From assembly GCF_003367505.1 (NCBI RefSeq), contig NZ_PXXX01000016.1, positions 1 to 64,000 on the forward strand: a stretch of 64,000 nucleotides of DNA, read 5' to 3'. A program made the position numbers and the translations under genes. How positions within the stretch are numbered: the stretch's first letter is position 1; the number at the start of each line of letters is the position of its first letter. Below, piece after piece: positions 26,173 to 34,261 of the stretch. Below the pieces are notes generated by a model, which worked only from the letters and a program-made list of their open reading frames with translations, did not search any database and was not told where the DNA came from. This DNA comes from Lysinibacillus capsici (lineage in GTDB: Bacteria; Bacillota; Bacilli; Bacillales_A; Planococcaceae).

Positions 26173-27288
26173 GTGAGGGAGAATGAGCATTCCAATATCA
26201 GTATTTTAAAAGAGATTGCTGAACTATTAAATGAAGAAACTGAAATTGTCACAATGCTAAAAGGTGCGCTCATCAAATTTTTAAATGGCACCAATTTTGA
26301 AACAGGCTGGATTTTTTTTATTGATGCAAAGGGGCGTTCAGAACTTGTTGTCCATGAAAATCTACCAGAGGCATTGGAATATAACAATTGCCATTATTTA
26401 AAAAAGGGAGGTTGTTGGTGTGTATCGCGTTATCGTAATGAAGAGCTAAAAAAAGCCTCCAATATTATCGAGTGTCAGCGTATTGAAAGTGCCATAGCTG
26501 CAAATGTTGGGGATCATGAAGGAATCACGCATCATGCGACAGTACCTCTTCAATCTGGACAAGAACGTTTTGGCGTATTAAATGTTGCATCTAAGGATAC
26601 AGTACGCTTTTCAGAGGAGGAGCTTGCTTTATTAGAATCAGTTGCCTTTCAGATGGGTTCAGCTATTAAGCGAATTTTACTGACAAAGCAGGAGCAGGAA
26701 ATGGCGCTTGTGAAGGAACGTAATCGCCTAGCTCGTGATTTACACGATTCAGTTAATCAACTACTATTCTCGGTTACGTTAACAGCTAGGGCTGGCATTG
26801 AAATGACGGATGATTGCGAAGTGAAAGAAACATTTAAAGAGATTCAGCATTTAACACAAGATGCACTTACAGAGATGCGTGCGTTAATTTGGCAATTGCG
26901 ACCTAAAGGATTGGAAAATGGTTTACTTGAGGCCATGAAAGTATACGCTGAAATGCTTGGCTTAAAACTACATGTTACGGTTTCAGGCGTATTGCAATTT
27001 CCCTCACGTATTGAAGAAACATTATTTCGCGTAGCCCAAGAGGCGTTAAATAATGTACGTCGCCATGCAGGTGTATTAGAGGCAGCATTGTATATTACTG
27101 TTACGTCAACAGATATTTTGTTGGTTATTCGTGATGAGGGACGGGGCTTTGTCATTGACAACAATACAAAGTTGCTTTCAATGGGCTTACAATCTATCAA
27201 GGATCGTGCAAAATCAGTTGGTGGAACTGCCGACTGGGTAAGTGAAATTGGCAAAGGTACGGAGCTGCTAATCCGCTTGCCATATTAA
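26173..27288 (+). CDS. GAF-domain sensor histidine kinase (NarL-partner type)
   Basis: A 371-residue cytoplasmic kinase. A GAF domain covers about 20-170, followed by HisKA_3 with phospho-acceptor His191 in RLARDLHDSVNQ, and an HATPase with N-box QEALNNVRRHA (289-299) and DEGRGF (321-326). The GAF contains Cys73, Cys81, Cys83 and Cys101 in an N-C-H...C-W-C...E-C-Q-R pattern, a possible Fe-S, haem or zinc site. The start is GTG, 6-7 bases after GAGGTG. The response regulator follows after 12 bases. The signal is unknown. Confidence 0.93.
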   Translation: MRENEHSNISILKEIAELLNEETEIVTMLKGALIKFLNGTNFETGWIFFIDAKGRSELVVHENLPEALEYNNCHYLKKGGCWCVSRYRNEELKKASNIIECQRIESAIAANVGDHEGITHHATVPLQSGQERFGVLNVASKDTVRFSEEELALLESVAFQMGSAIKRILLTKQEQEMALVKERNRLARDLHDSVNQLLFSVTLTARAGIEMTDDCEVKETFKEIQHLTQDALTEMRALIWQLRPKGLENGLLEAMKVYAEMLGLKLHVTVSGVLQFPSRIEETLFRVAQEALNNVRRHAGVLEAALYITVTSTDILLVIRDEGRGFVIDNNTKLLSMGLQSIKDRAKSVGGTADWVSEIGKGTELLIRLPY

Positions 27289-27300
27289 GGGGGAGAGGAC

Positions 27301-27948
27301 ATGATACGTGTATTAATTGCAGACGATCATCACGTGGTGCGTAGAGGACTACTGTTTTTCTTAAAGACACAAAAGGATATTGAGGTTGTTGGAGAGGCCA
27401 AAAATGGGCACGAAGCTGTTGCATTAGCAGAAAGCATTCAACCAGATATTATCTTAATGGATTTAGTCATGCCTGAAATGGATGGCATCCAGGCGACTAA
27501 ACGCATCAAAGCGAAGTTTCCACAAATAGAAATTTTAATGCTTACTAGCTTTTCTGATCGAGATCATGTGGTTCCAGCAATGGAGGCAGGAGCGGCAGGC
27601 TATCAGTTAAAAGATATTGAGCCAGATGAATTGGTCTTATCCATTCGTCGTATTATGCGTGGTGAAAACACTCTACATCCTGAAGCAACATCAACGCTTG
27701 AAATGGATCGCCAGGAGTCTCAGAATGCACCCCATTTATTAAATCCGCTGACACCTCGTGAACAGGATGTGCTAGCAGAGCTTACAAAAGGAAAGAGTAA
27801 TCGGGAAATTGCATCCTCACTCTTTGTCACAGAAAAAACGGTGAAAACCCATATTTCAAATATTTTTACAAAGCTACAAGTACAAGACCGTACACAGGCA
27901 GCGCTGTATGCTGTTAAGCACGGGCTAACTGAAGGTAGTGGGATGTAA
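27301..27948 (+). CDS. NarL/LuxR-family response regulator
   Basis: A 215-residue regulator with a receiver domain (acidic pair DD at 8-9, phospho-acceptor Asp54 in ILMDLVMP, Thr/Lys switch residues near 82 and 104) and a C-terminal LuxR helix-turn-helix (about 148-205: LTPREQDVLAELTKGKSNRE). It is encoded 12 bases after its GAF kinase and should be phosphorylated by it. The sequence layout is like B. subtilis LiaR and YhcZ. Target genes are not evident from the neighbourhood. Confidence 0.94.
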   Translation: MIRVLIADDHHVVRRGLLFFLKTQKDIEVVGEAKNGHEAVALAESIQPDIILMDLVMPEMDGIQATKRIKAKFPQIEILMLTSFSDRDHVVPAMEAGAAGYQLKDIEPDELVLSIRRIMRGENTLHPEATSTLEMDRQESQNAPHLLNPLTPREQDVLAELTKGKSNREIASSLFVTEKTVKTHISNIFTKLQVQDRTQAALYAVKHGLTEGSGM

Positions 27949-27950
27949 AT

Positions 27951-27994
27951 AAACGGCGAGCTTCTACTCACATAGAAGCACTCGCCGTTTTTTA
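27951..27994. terminator. Bidirectional terminator after the two-component pair
   Basis: AAACGGCGAG and CTCGCCGTTT pair, with an inner TTCTA/TAGAA stem and a T run. It is shared by the convergent response-regulator genes. Confidence 0.88.
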
Positions 27995-27996
27995 CA

Positions 27997-29118
27997 TTAT
28001 TTATGTTGAACAATTAATTTTTTAGATATCTCTAATAATGTAGAACTTGGTGTTAGTGCTAAATCTTCCTCTAGTTTTTGCGTATATGTTTGGAAAATTT
28101 TGAGTGCCTGTTCATGAAGCCCTGCCTGTATTAACGTATATAAATAGTGCTCAAGTTTTTGTTCATTATAGGGATCATACTCTATTAATGCATGTAAAAA
28201 TTCCATAGCTCTTTCAGTATCTGAAAAGACCGTTGTTTGAAACCCTTTTTCTAATAGCTCTATGTATGATTTCATTAATTTATCTTTATAGGCAGTTGAC
28301 CATTCATAATCATCAAAAACAAATAAGCCATTCTTATAAATAGAAAGACATTGATTAATCAAAGAAATAGAGGGAAATTCAAGTCTTGAAAAATCCTCAT
28401 GAAGTTTTTGAAAATCGTATAAATCACATACGATATTTGGCTTTTCGAAGATATAGTATTTATTTGAAAAGACAATACAGTTTTCGTAGCCAATTGTATT
28501 TAGAGTTTTCCTTAAATAAGATAGAGCTGTATGAAGATTTGATTTGGCTCGTACATAATCTAAATCAGGCCATAGAATTTCAATTAAATAATCTCGATGA
28601 ATCGGTATATTTGGATGCAAAATAAAATAAGCAAACAATTCTTTTGTCTTTTCTGTTTTAAATGCCACTAAACTATTGTTACTATAGACGGCAAATTGAT
28701 CGAAGCATTGTACATTTAAGACAGTTTGTGTAGCCTGTTGAAGCATTTGCTGAATGGAAAATTCATGCTCAATACGGGCTACAGTTTTTTCTAAACGGGC
28801 ATGACTGATAGGCTTTAATACATAGTCGAGACTGCCAATTTCATAGGCTTGTAATGCAAATTCATGATAGGCGGTAATGAAAATTACACTGACTTGTGGG
28901 CGTTCCGTTTTGATAATATCAGCAACTTCAAGTCCTGATAATTCCTGAAGTTTTACTTCTAAAAAGATAGCCTCAAATTCCATAGTTGGTAGTTCATTCA
29001 GAAATACTTCTACGCTTGTAAAGGTTTGCATCACCTGTATTTGTTGAAAGGCATGTAGTTTATTTTGAAAATAGTGTAAAGCTAACGGTTCATTGTCTAT
29101 TAAAACGGCTCGAATCAC
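27997..29118 (-). CDS. Atypical response regulator with winged-helix and BTAD domains
   Basis: The 373-residue protein has a receiver domain (1-120), a winged-helix segment (about 140-220, KELFAYFILHPNIPIHRDYL) and a C-terminal BTAD helical repeat region (about 230-370), the SARP-like layout. The receiver has Glu54 where the phospho-acceptor Asp should be (IFLEVKL), and the acidic pair is Asp8-Asn9 instead of Asp-Asp; Thr82 and Lys102 are kept. It may therefore act without phosphorylation. The start is GTG at 29118, 6 bases after AAAGGAGAG. No kinase gene is adjacent on its strand. Targets are unknown. Confidence 0.88.
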   Translation of the reverse strand: MIRAVLIDNEPLALHYFQNKLHAFQQIQVMQTFTSVEVFLNELPTMEFEAIFLEVKLQELSGLEVADIIKTERPQVSVIFITAYHEFALQAYEIGSLDYVLKPISHARLEKTVARIEHEFSIQQMLQQATQTVLNVQCFDQFAVYSNNSLVAFKTEKTKELFAYFILHPNIPIHRDYLIEILWPDLDYVRAKSNLHTALSYLRKTLNTIGYENCIVFSNKYYIFEKPNIVCDLYDFQKLHEDFSRLEFPSISLINQCLSIYKNGLFVFDDYEWSTAYKDKLMKSYIELLEKGFQTTVFSDTERAMEFLHALIEYDPYNEQKLEHYLYTLIQAGLHEQALKIFQTYTQKLEEDLALTPSSTLLEISKKLIVQHK

Positions 29119-29528
29119 ATCAAACTCTCCTTTATACAATTAAATTAAAAACATTAAACTCTAGTTCATTTTGGGTGAAAAGGCTTCCTATATATAGTGA
29201 AGGGCAAGAAAAGTGAAAATCACTCAACTTTTCTATTAAAAATTTGATGCCAGAAAAAAGCAATTTATGGTGTAGTTCTTTCACGGGTGAGAGTCAATGA
29301 ATCCCGATGTGTTTGTCGCATCGCGTCAAATCCATTCAAAGAAAATTTCGCCGTTCATTATATAGAAGATAAAAGTTTTTTAGTTTGTGTTAAGAGAATT
29401 GAAATAATTGCTTAGGCGTTAAAATCAAACTATTCTTATACAAAAATGAAACAACATAGTATTGTTAATGAAAGTTGCATATGGGCATAAGCCTTGTTTT
29501 TTCTTTTATTGTTAAAATAGTATAATTG

Positions 29529-29557
29529 TTGTAACAATAATTAGGCGTTATTATAGT
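29529..29557 (+). promoter_or_regulatory. Candidate SigA promoter of the WYL regulator
   Basis: TTGTAA at 29529-29534, a 17-base gap and TATAGT at 29552-29557. The start of transcription would fall near 29564, just in front of the A-tract repeats. Confidence 0.55.
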
Positions 29558-29568
29558 ACATTTGTCTT

Positions 29569-29610
29569 AAAAAATACTCAAAAAGTACTTAAAAAATACT
29601 TAAAAAGATA
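29569..29610 (+). repeat. Helically phased A-tract repeats (11-bp period)
   Basis: Four direct units of about 11 bases: AAAAAATACTC, AAAAAGTACTT, AAAAAATACTT and a truncated AAAAAGATA. The A-tracts recur once per helical turn, which is expected to curve DNA. They lie immediately after the probable transcription start of the WYL regulator gene. Confidence 0.8.
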
Positions 29611-29673
29611 GGTTATTAATTAAAATAGAAGTATATATAGGAATAATGGGATGGCAAGAAAGGAGATTTTACC

Positions 29674-30600
29674 ATGAAATTAGAAAGACTTCTAACCATG
29701 ACGATGATATTAATCAACCGTAAAAAGGTTAAGGCACAGGAATTAGCAGAGTTATTTAATGTTTCGATTCGTACCATTTATCGAGATATTGAAACATTGA
29801 GCTGTGCTGGTGTACCTGTTATTAGTCAGCAAGGTGTAAATGGTGGCATTAGTTTAATCGATGGTTATCGTGTTGATAGGCAAGTGTTGACGAAGGATGA
29901 GCTCACGTCACTTTCTATTGCGATTAAAAGTGCTTTGACTACCTATGAAGATTCCCACGCTGAAGCCGTGCTCGAGAAAATAACGAGTATTGCTGATGAT
30001 CATGTAAAACAATCGATGGACCATCTATTTGTTGATCTTAGTCCATGGGGACCAAACGCTCTCTTTAAAGAGCTTATTACGACGCTCAAGACAGCTATAG
30101 AGAATAATCGTTGCATAAGCTTTCATTATTCTACTGCTTATGGTGAACAAACAAGCCGAATAGTCGAACCACATACAATTGTTCAAAAAGGGAAGATATG
30201 GTATTTGTATGGCTATTGTACATTAAGAAAGGACTTTCGTTTATTTAAGCTTGCGAGAATGAAACATTTGCTTCAAGCTGATTCTACCTTTGAGCGTAAG
30301 GAAGTGAATTTAAGTGAACTCCCTTGGGGTAAAGAATGGCATCGACCACAAAACGTAGTCGATTTAGTCATTTCTTTTGATAAAGACATTACAACATTAG
30401 TGGAGGAATCCTTTGGTGCAGAACATATAGACCATGAACAATCTATGATTCATATATCTATACCCGAAGATGAATGGCTTTATGGTTTCTTGTTAAGCTT
30501 TGGGCATCGCATTAAAATTATGGAACCACTTTATATAAGAGATATTATTCAAAAACGAGCTTTAGAAATTGTTCAATTATATAAAAATCTAAATAATTGA
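29674..30600 (+). CDS. YafY-type HTH-WYL transcriptional regulator
   Basis: A 308-residue regulator with an N-terminal DeoR-like winged helix (about 1-60, ELAELFNVSIRTIYRDIETL), a WYL ligand-sensing domain (about 135-215) and a C-terminal WCX extension (230-305). The ATG follows AAGGAGA. The next gene, for a zinc-ribbon/GyrI-like protein, begins 66 bases downstream behind an inverted repeat; WYL regulators commonly control such neighbours. The ligand is unknown. Confidence 0.93.
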   Translation: MKLERLLTMTMILINRKKVKAQELAELFNVSIRTIYRDIETLSCAGVPVISQQGVNGGISLIDGYRVDRQVLTKDELTSLSIAIKSALTTYEDSHAEAVLEKITSIADDHVKQSMDHLFVDLSPWGPNALFKELITTLKTAIENNRCISFHYSTAYGEQTSRIVEPHTIVQKGKIWYLYGYCTLRKDFRLFKLARMKHLLQADSTFERKEVNLSELPWGKEWHRPQNVVDLVISFDKDITTLVEESFGAEHIDHEQSMIHISIPEDEWLYGFLLSFGHRIKIMEPLYIRDIIQKRALEIVQLYKNLNN

Positions 30601-30616
30601 TGACAGACAGTTGTCA
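30601..30616 (+). promoter_or_regulatory. Candidate WYL-regulator operator
   Basis: TGACA-GACAGT-TGTCA is an inverted repeat starting right after the stop codon of the WYL gene and just upstream of TATAGT (30629-30634) in front of the next gene. It fits an operator for the adjacent regulator; this is inference. Confidence 0.5.
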
Positions 30617-30665
30617 GGTTTCCTTTGCTATAGTAAGTACAAATAAAGCGAAAGGTGGAATGACG

Positions 30666-31403
30666 ATGCAAAGCTATTGTCAAAGCTGCGGTATGCCTTT
30701 AGTAGAAGAGGCATTATTGGGTACTGAAAAAGAAGGGGAAAAAAGTCAGGATTATTGTACATATTGTTACGAGGGGGGCGAGTTTAAACAACCCCAGTTA
30801 ACAGTAGACGAAATGATTGAAATTTGTGTACCGCATCTTATGGAAGGTGGTATGCCAGAAAATGAAGCACGTAATATGCTGACTTCCTTTTTGCCAAATT
30901 TAAAGCGATGGAGAAAATGTGAGTGGCGAGAACCAAAAGTAGTTGAATTAAACTCATTTAACATCGTGGGTATTTCAACTCAAACAAGTAATGCCAATGA
31001 AATAACAGAGCAAGCTAAAATTCCGCAATTATGGGATCACTTTTATCAGCAAAATATTACGGACCAAATAGCCGAGCGAAAAAATGGTCATGTCTATGGT
31101 TTGTATTCAGACTATGAGACGGATGTGAATGGTAATTATACTCTTACACTAGGTGTAGAAGTAAATAATGATGACATTCAAGCTAATTTAGTAGTAAAAA
31201 AGATTCCAGCAGCTAAGTATCTAGTTTTTACATCTGATAAAGGCATGATGCCTGAAGTTGTCATTCAAACTTGGCAAGAGATTTGGGCATGGTTTGCAAA
31301 TTCTAAAGTTGAACGAACATATACAGGCGACTTTGAACTGTATGATGAACGATGCGCTAATCCACATGAATCACAAGTGGATATTTATATAGCTATTAAA
31401 TAA
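30666..31403 (+). CDS. Zinc-ribbon plus GyrI-like effector-binding protein
   Basis: The 245-residue product has an N-terminal zinc ribbon with CQSCGMPL and CTYCYEGG (Cys pairs near 5/8 and 33/36), a short helical linker, and a GyrI/AraC-effector-like C-terminal domain (about 100-245) that binds small molecules. The ATG at 30666 lies 7 bases after AAAGGTGG; a longer frame starting at 30597 would overlap the WYL gene. It likely shares control with the WYL regulator. Such proteins sense or sequester ligands; the specific role is unknown. Confidence 0.86.
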   Translation: MQSYCQSCGMPLVEEALLGTEKEGEKSQDYCTYCYEGGEFKQPQLTVDEMIEICVPHLMEGGMPENEARNMLTSFLPNLKRWRKCEWREPKVVELNSFNIVGISTQTSNANEITEQAKIPQLWDHFYQQNITDQIAERKNGHVYGLYSDYETDVNGNYTLTLGVEVNNDDIQANLVVKKIPAAKYLVFTSDKGMMPEVVIQTWQEIWAWFANSKVERTYTGDFELYDERCANPHESQVDIYIAIK

Positions 31404-31442
31404 GAAAAGTCTCCTACCAATCAATTGGTAGGAGACTTTTCT
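31403..31442. terminator. Bidirectional terminator (perfect 19-bp stem)
   Basis: AGAAAAGTCTCCTACCAAT pairs perfectly with its complement around CA. It starts at the stop codon of the GyrI-like gene and contains the stop of the convergent CDF gene. Confidence 0.9.
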
Positions 31443-32323
31443 TCGTTTTGCGGAGGAATGATATGTGGCTCAATATGCACAAGAACCTGACAAAAGCGAT
31501 TTTCACGCATAATGGTATGTTCGATTTCTTCGGTTATGCGATGACTTTCAAAGACATTTAAATAAGGATCTACTGTGACAGTTACGTCGATGAAATACAT
31601 ATTGCCATGGGCACGTCCTTTAAAGTCTAAAAGCTCCATTACCCCGTCCACGTTACGGATTAAGACCGATAACGTTTCAACTTCATCAATATCAAATGCA
31701 TCTGTAAGACTTTGAACAGCTTCCCAAAAAATTTCTACTGCTGTTTTAATAATTAAAAGGGCAACAATGAGAGCTGTAAGTGAATCAATGATCGGAAAGC
31801 CGAAAATGGCTCCAAAAATACCAATGGCTGTACCGATGCTGACAAGTGCATCAGAGCGATTGTCAAAGGCAGCAGCTTTAACAGCGGCACTTTTTATTTT
31901 TTTAGATAGTGCTAAATTATAGCGGTAAACCACATACATGACAACTGCACTACCTATTGCTACATAGGCTGTTAACAGTGAAGGTGTTGTACCAGTGGGC
32001 TCCCACAAGCTTTTTAGGGAACTAACTAATACTTGGAGACCGACAACAAGCATAATGAACGATGCGACTAAAGAGGCAACAGTCTCAGCTCGTAAATGTC
32101 CGTATTGGTGGTTGGAATCAGGTGGTCTTTGGGCAATGCGTAAACCAACCAGTACCGCGATGGAAGCAATGATATCAGTTGTGTTATTTAAACCATCTGC
32201 TTTTAGGGCCTCAGATGTACCAATGTAGCCTATAGAAAGCTTAGCAGAGCTTAGGATTAGATATGTACCAATGGATAGCCATGCACCTTTTTCCCCTTGA
32301 CGTAAATTTGTATAGAGCTCCAT
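31421..32323 (-). CDS. Cation diffusion facilitator family metal exporter
   Basis: A 300-residue CDF transporter that exports divalent metal by proton exchange. About six membrane segments fill residues 15-205 and a cytoplasmic ferredoxin-like domain covers about 210-295. The membrane site motif DGLNNTTDI (about 43-51) and YGHLRAE (about 74-80) are present. The Asn/Asp arrangement is like Bacillus Mn(II) exporters (MneP/MneS group), so manganese is a reasonable guess, but iron or zinc cannot be excluded. The ATG at 32323 follows GAGGAGG. The upstream leader contains a terminator-like hairpin. Confidence 0.9.
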   Translation of the reverse strand: MELYTNLRQGEKGAWLSIGTYLILSSAKLSIGYIGTSEALKADGLNNTTDIIASIAVLVGLRIAQRPPDSNHQYGHLRAETVASLVASFIMLVVGLQVLVSSLKSLWEPTGTTPSLLTAYVAIGSAVVMYVVYRYNLALSKKIKSAAVKAAAFDNRSDALVSIGTAIGIFGAIFGFPIIDSLTALIVALLIIKTAVEIFWEAVQSLTDAFDIDEVETLSVLIRNVDGVMELLDFKGRAHGNMYFIDVTVTVDPYLNVFESHRITEEIEHTIMRENRFCQVLVHIEPHIIPPQNEEKSPTN

Positions 32324-32359
32324 TTTGTTTCCTCCTCGCAAAACTTTCGGACATTAGAA

Positions 32360-32464
32360 AACGACCCCCTTTTAAAAAGGGAGTCGTTTCATCTATTTAT
32401 TACAGTCGTTGCTCCCACCTATATAAGGTGTGAAAAAAAGACCATATTTATAGCCTAGATTATA
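32360..32464 (-). promoter_or_regulatory. Possible attenuator leader of the CDF gene
   Basis: Reading the minus strand, a TATAAT (32459-32464) is followed by a CACCT/AGGTG hairpin, then GGGAGCAACGACT, then a hairpin AAACGAC-CCCTTTT type (32360-32390) with a T stretch, about 36 bases before the CDF start. The GGGAG and AACGAC elements could pair with arms of that hairpin, giving alternative structures. It matches no riboswitch class I know, including the yybP-ykoY manganese riboswitch. It may simply terminate the upstream gene. Confidence 0.4.
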
Positions 32465-32514
32465 CAAGCGTGCTTCTAATAGTACCACGACAAGTATGGC
32501 AAATCAATTCAATT

Positions 32515-33867
32515 TTAGTCAATGACTGCGTCATATTCATTTGATAAATCACTGTTAGGTAATTTCAGAACTTCTAAGTATAAAATATGGTGACCATCTA
32601 ATTCTTTTGCGATAAATTCAAAACCTTGCTCTTCAATACTGTCACCTTCGACTGCATCAAAACGCTTCGTCATGAACCAACCACCGATAGTATCAATATC
32701 ATCATCTTCTATGTCAGTACCAAGCATATCATTTACATTTTCAAGAAGCATCTTAGCATCTAAAATAAAATGATTTTCTGCAATTTCTTGTACTTCCGGG
32801 ATTTCGTCTTCATCAAATTCATCTTGAATATCGCCGACAATTTCCTCAATAATATCTTCAATCGTCACTAAACCAGATGTTCCGCCATATTCATCCATTA
32901 AAATGGCCATATGAATACGTTCACGTTGAATTTTTAGTAATAGATCGTTAATTTGCGTTGTTTCCATCACTCGAATAATAGGTTGCATATAATCAATGAC
33001 TGGCTTATCACCATTTTTAGGATCTTTAATGTAAGCGGTTAATAAATGCTTCATGTTAACTAATCCAATAATATGATCTTTATCTCCATCCAGAATTGGA
33101 TAACGAGTATATTGCTCAACACCCATTAAATCAAACACTTCTTTAATTGTTAGCTCTTTTTCTATGCCGACAATTTCAGTTCGAGGAACCATAATTTCTT
33201 TTGCAAGACGATCAGAGAACTCGAAAATACTGTTAACATATTCATATTCTGAGTTATTAATTTCTCCACCTTTTAAACTATCCGACAAAATCATACGCAG
33301 CTCTTCCTCTGTATGAGCAACTTCTGATTCTGACATCATTTTTAAGCCGAAAAGACCTGTTAAACCACGGGCAGAGCCATTTAATAGCTTAATGATGGGA
33401 TAGGTAATATTGTGGAAGATAATTAATGGGCCAGAAAAGTTTAATGTGACAAATTCTGCTTTTTGGATGGCTAATGTTTTTGGCGCCAATTCCCCAATAA
33501 CAACATGCATAAACGTAACGATTGAGAATGCAAGTATGAATGAAAGGATAGATGTAATACTACCATTCAAATTTAGAAATTCAAACACTGGGTGTAAAAT
33601 GATTTCAAATGTAGGTTCACCTAACCAACCTAAACCAAGTGCAGTGATGGTAATACCTAACTGGCATGCAGATAAGTACTCATCTAAATCTGAAACAACA
33701 CGTTTTGCATTTTTCGCTTTTTTATGCCCTTCCGCGAGCAATTGATCAATGCGGGTAGATCTCACTTTTACGATTGCAAATTCAGTTGCAACGAAAAATC
33801 CAGTCATTATAATTAGTAGGGCGAATGCCGCCAACCTAATGGTTATCTCCAATATGTCTCCGTCCAA
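32515..33867 (-). CDS. CNNM/CorC-type (hemolysin-family) membrane protein
   Basis: The 450-residue protein has a DUF21/CNNM membrane domain with about four segments (10-180), two CBS domains (about 205-325, IMVPRTEIVGIEKELTIKEV and the second ending EYGGTSGLVTIEDIIEEIVG) and a C-terminal CorC_HlyC domain (340-430). Relatives transport Mg2+ or protect against it; hemolysin is only a legacy name. The probable start is TTG at 33867 with AAAGGA 5 bases upstream; an ATG at 33954 is in frame but lacks a ribosome site and would add an unlike 29 residues. A metal role fits the adjacent CDF exporter. Confidence 0.9.
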   Translation of the reverse strand: MDGDILEITIRLAAFALLIIMTGFFVATEFAIVKVRSTRIDQLLAEGHKKAKNAKRVVSDLDEYLSACQLGITITALGLGWLGEPTFEIILHPVFEFLNLNGSITSILSFILAFSIVTFMHVVIGELAPKTLAIQKAEFVTLNFSGPLIIFHNITYPIIKLLNGSARGLTGLFGLKMMSESEVAHTEEELRMILSDSLKGGEINNSEYEYVNSIFEFSDRLAKEIMVPRTEIVGIEKELTIKEVFDLMGVEQYTRYPILDGDKDHIIGLVNMKHLLTAYIKDPKNGDKPVIDYMQPIIRVMETTQINDLLLKIQRERIHMAILMDEYGGTSGLVTIEDIIEEIVGDIQDEFDEDEIPEVQEIAENHFILDAKMLLENVNDMLGTDIEDDDIDTIGGWFMTKRFDAVEGDSIEEQGFEFIAKELDGHHILYLEVLKLPNSDLSNEYDAVID

Positions 33868-33907
33868 ATAATTCCTTTGTTCCCGCCCGAATGAGGGAAG
33901 TAAACAA
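33836..33907 (-). CDS. Possible 23-codon leader peptide overlapping the CNNM start
   Basis: The strongest ribosome site in this leader, AGGAGGTG, is followed after 6 bases by TTG and a 23-codon frame (MFTSLIRAGTKELFGRRHIG, then DNH) that ends inside the CNNM gene in another frame. It could couple or regulate translation of the metal-transport protein. It may also be chance; no homologue is known to me. Confidence 0.3.
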   Translation of the reverse strand: MFTSLIRAGTKELFGRRHIGDNH

Positions 33908-34261
33908 AGTGTACACCTCCTATGATTTAAAAAATTGTTGGATGTTTCAATCATAAATTATTTAAAAGAAAAACACAAATATTGACAACAACTTTTTCAC
34001 TTGTTTTTCATGGATCTTTTGAAAAAATGCAACTAGATTCAAATACCAAAAGATTGTAATTAACATGGCTATATGCTAACTTTAGAAAGATCAAAGATAG
34101 TTTGTTTAGGGAAAGAAGCATTTTGCATCTCATATAATACGACACGTCAAAAATCTCAAGAGTGCTTTAGCTTGCGGATTTTTTTAAATGAATTATTTTT
34201 TATAGTAAGGGGGAGTCTCAATCGTCATTTGAGACTCCCCCTTTCTAAATGTTTGACCTAT
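33868..34261. other. Intergenic region, no clear gene
   Basis: About 390 bases between the CNNM gene and the next minus-strand gene. It holds the CNNM leader, a possible minus-strand promoter (TTGTCA near 33993-33998, 17 bases, TTAAAT) and the terminator at 34207-34243. A plus-strand frame at 34073-34282 has no ribosome site and runs through that terminator, so it is not called. Confidence 0.55.
34207..34243 (-). terminator. Terminator of the gene at 34262
   Basis: AAGGGGGAGTCTCAA and TTGAGACTCCCCCTT form a perfect 15-bp stem around TCGTCAT. The tail on the minus strand is AT-rich but not a clean T run. Confidence 0.78.

Larger units (their letters stand above)
29119..29673. other. 555-base intergenic control region
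   Basis: This is a divergent gap between the BTAD regulator and the WYL regulator. I see no gene on either strand. The left half holds short weak hairpins such as CGATGTG/CGCATCG near 29312-29330. The right 150 bases hold a SigA-type promoter and the phased A-tract repeats listed separately. Confidence 0.6.

Noticed and set aside
32360..32464. Manganese (yybP-ykoY) riboswitch for the CDF gene
   Set aside because: The conserved internal loops of that class are not present; only an unassigned possible attenuator is reported.
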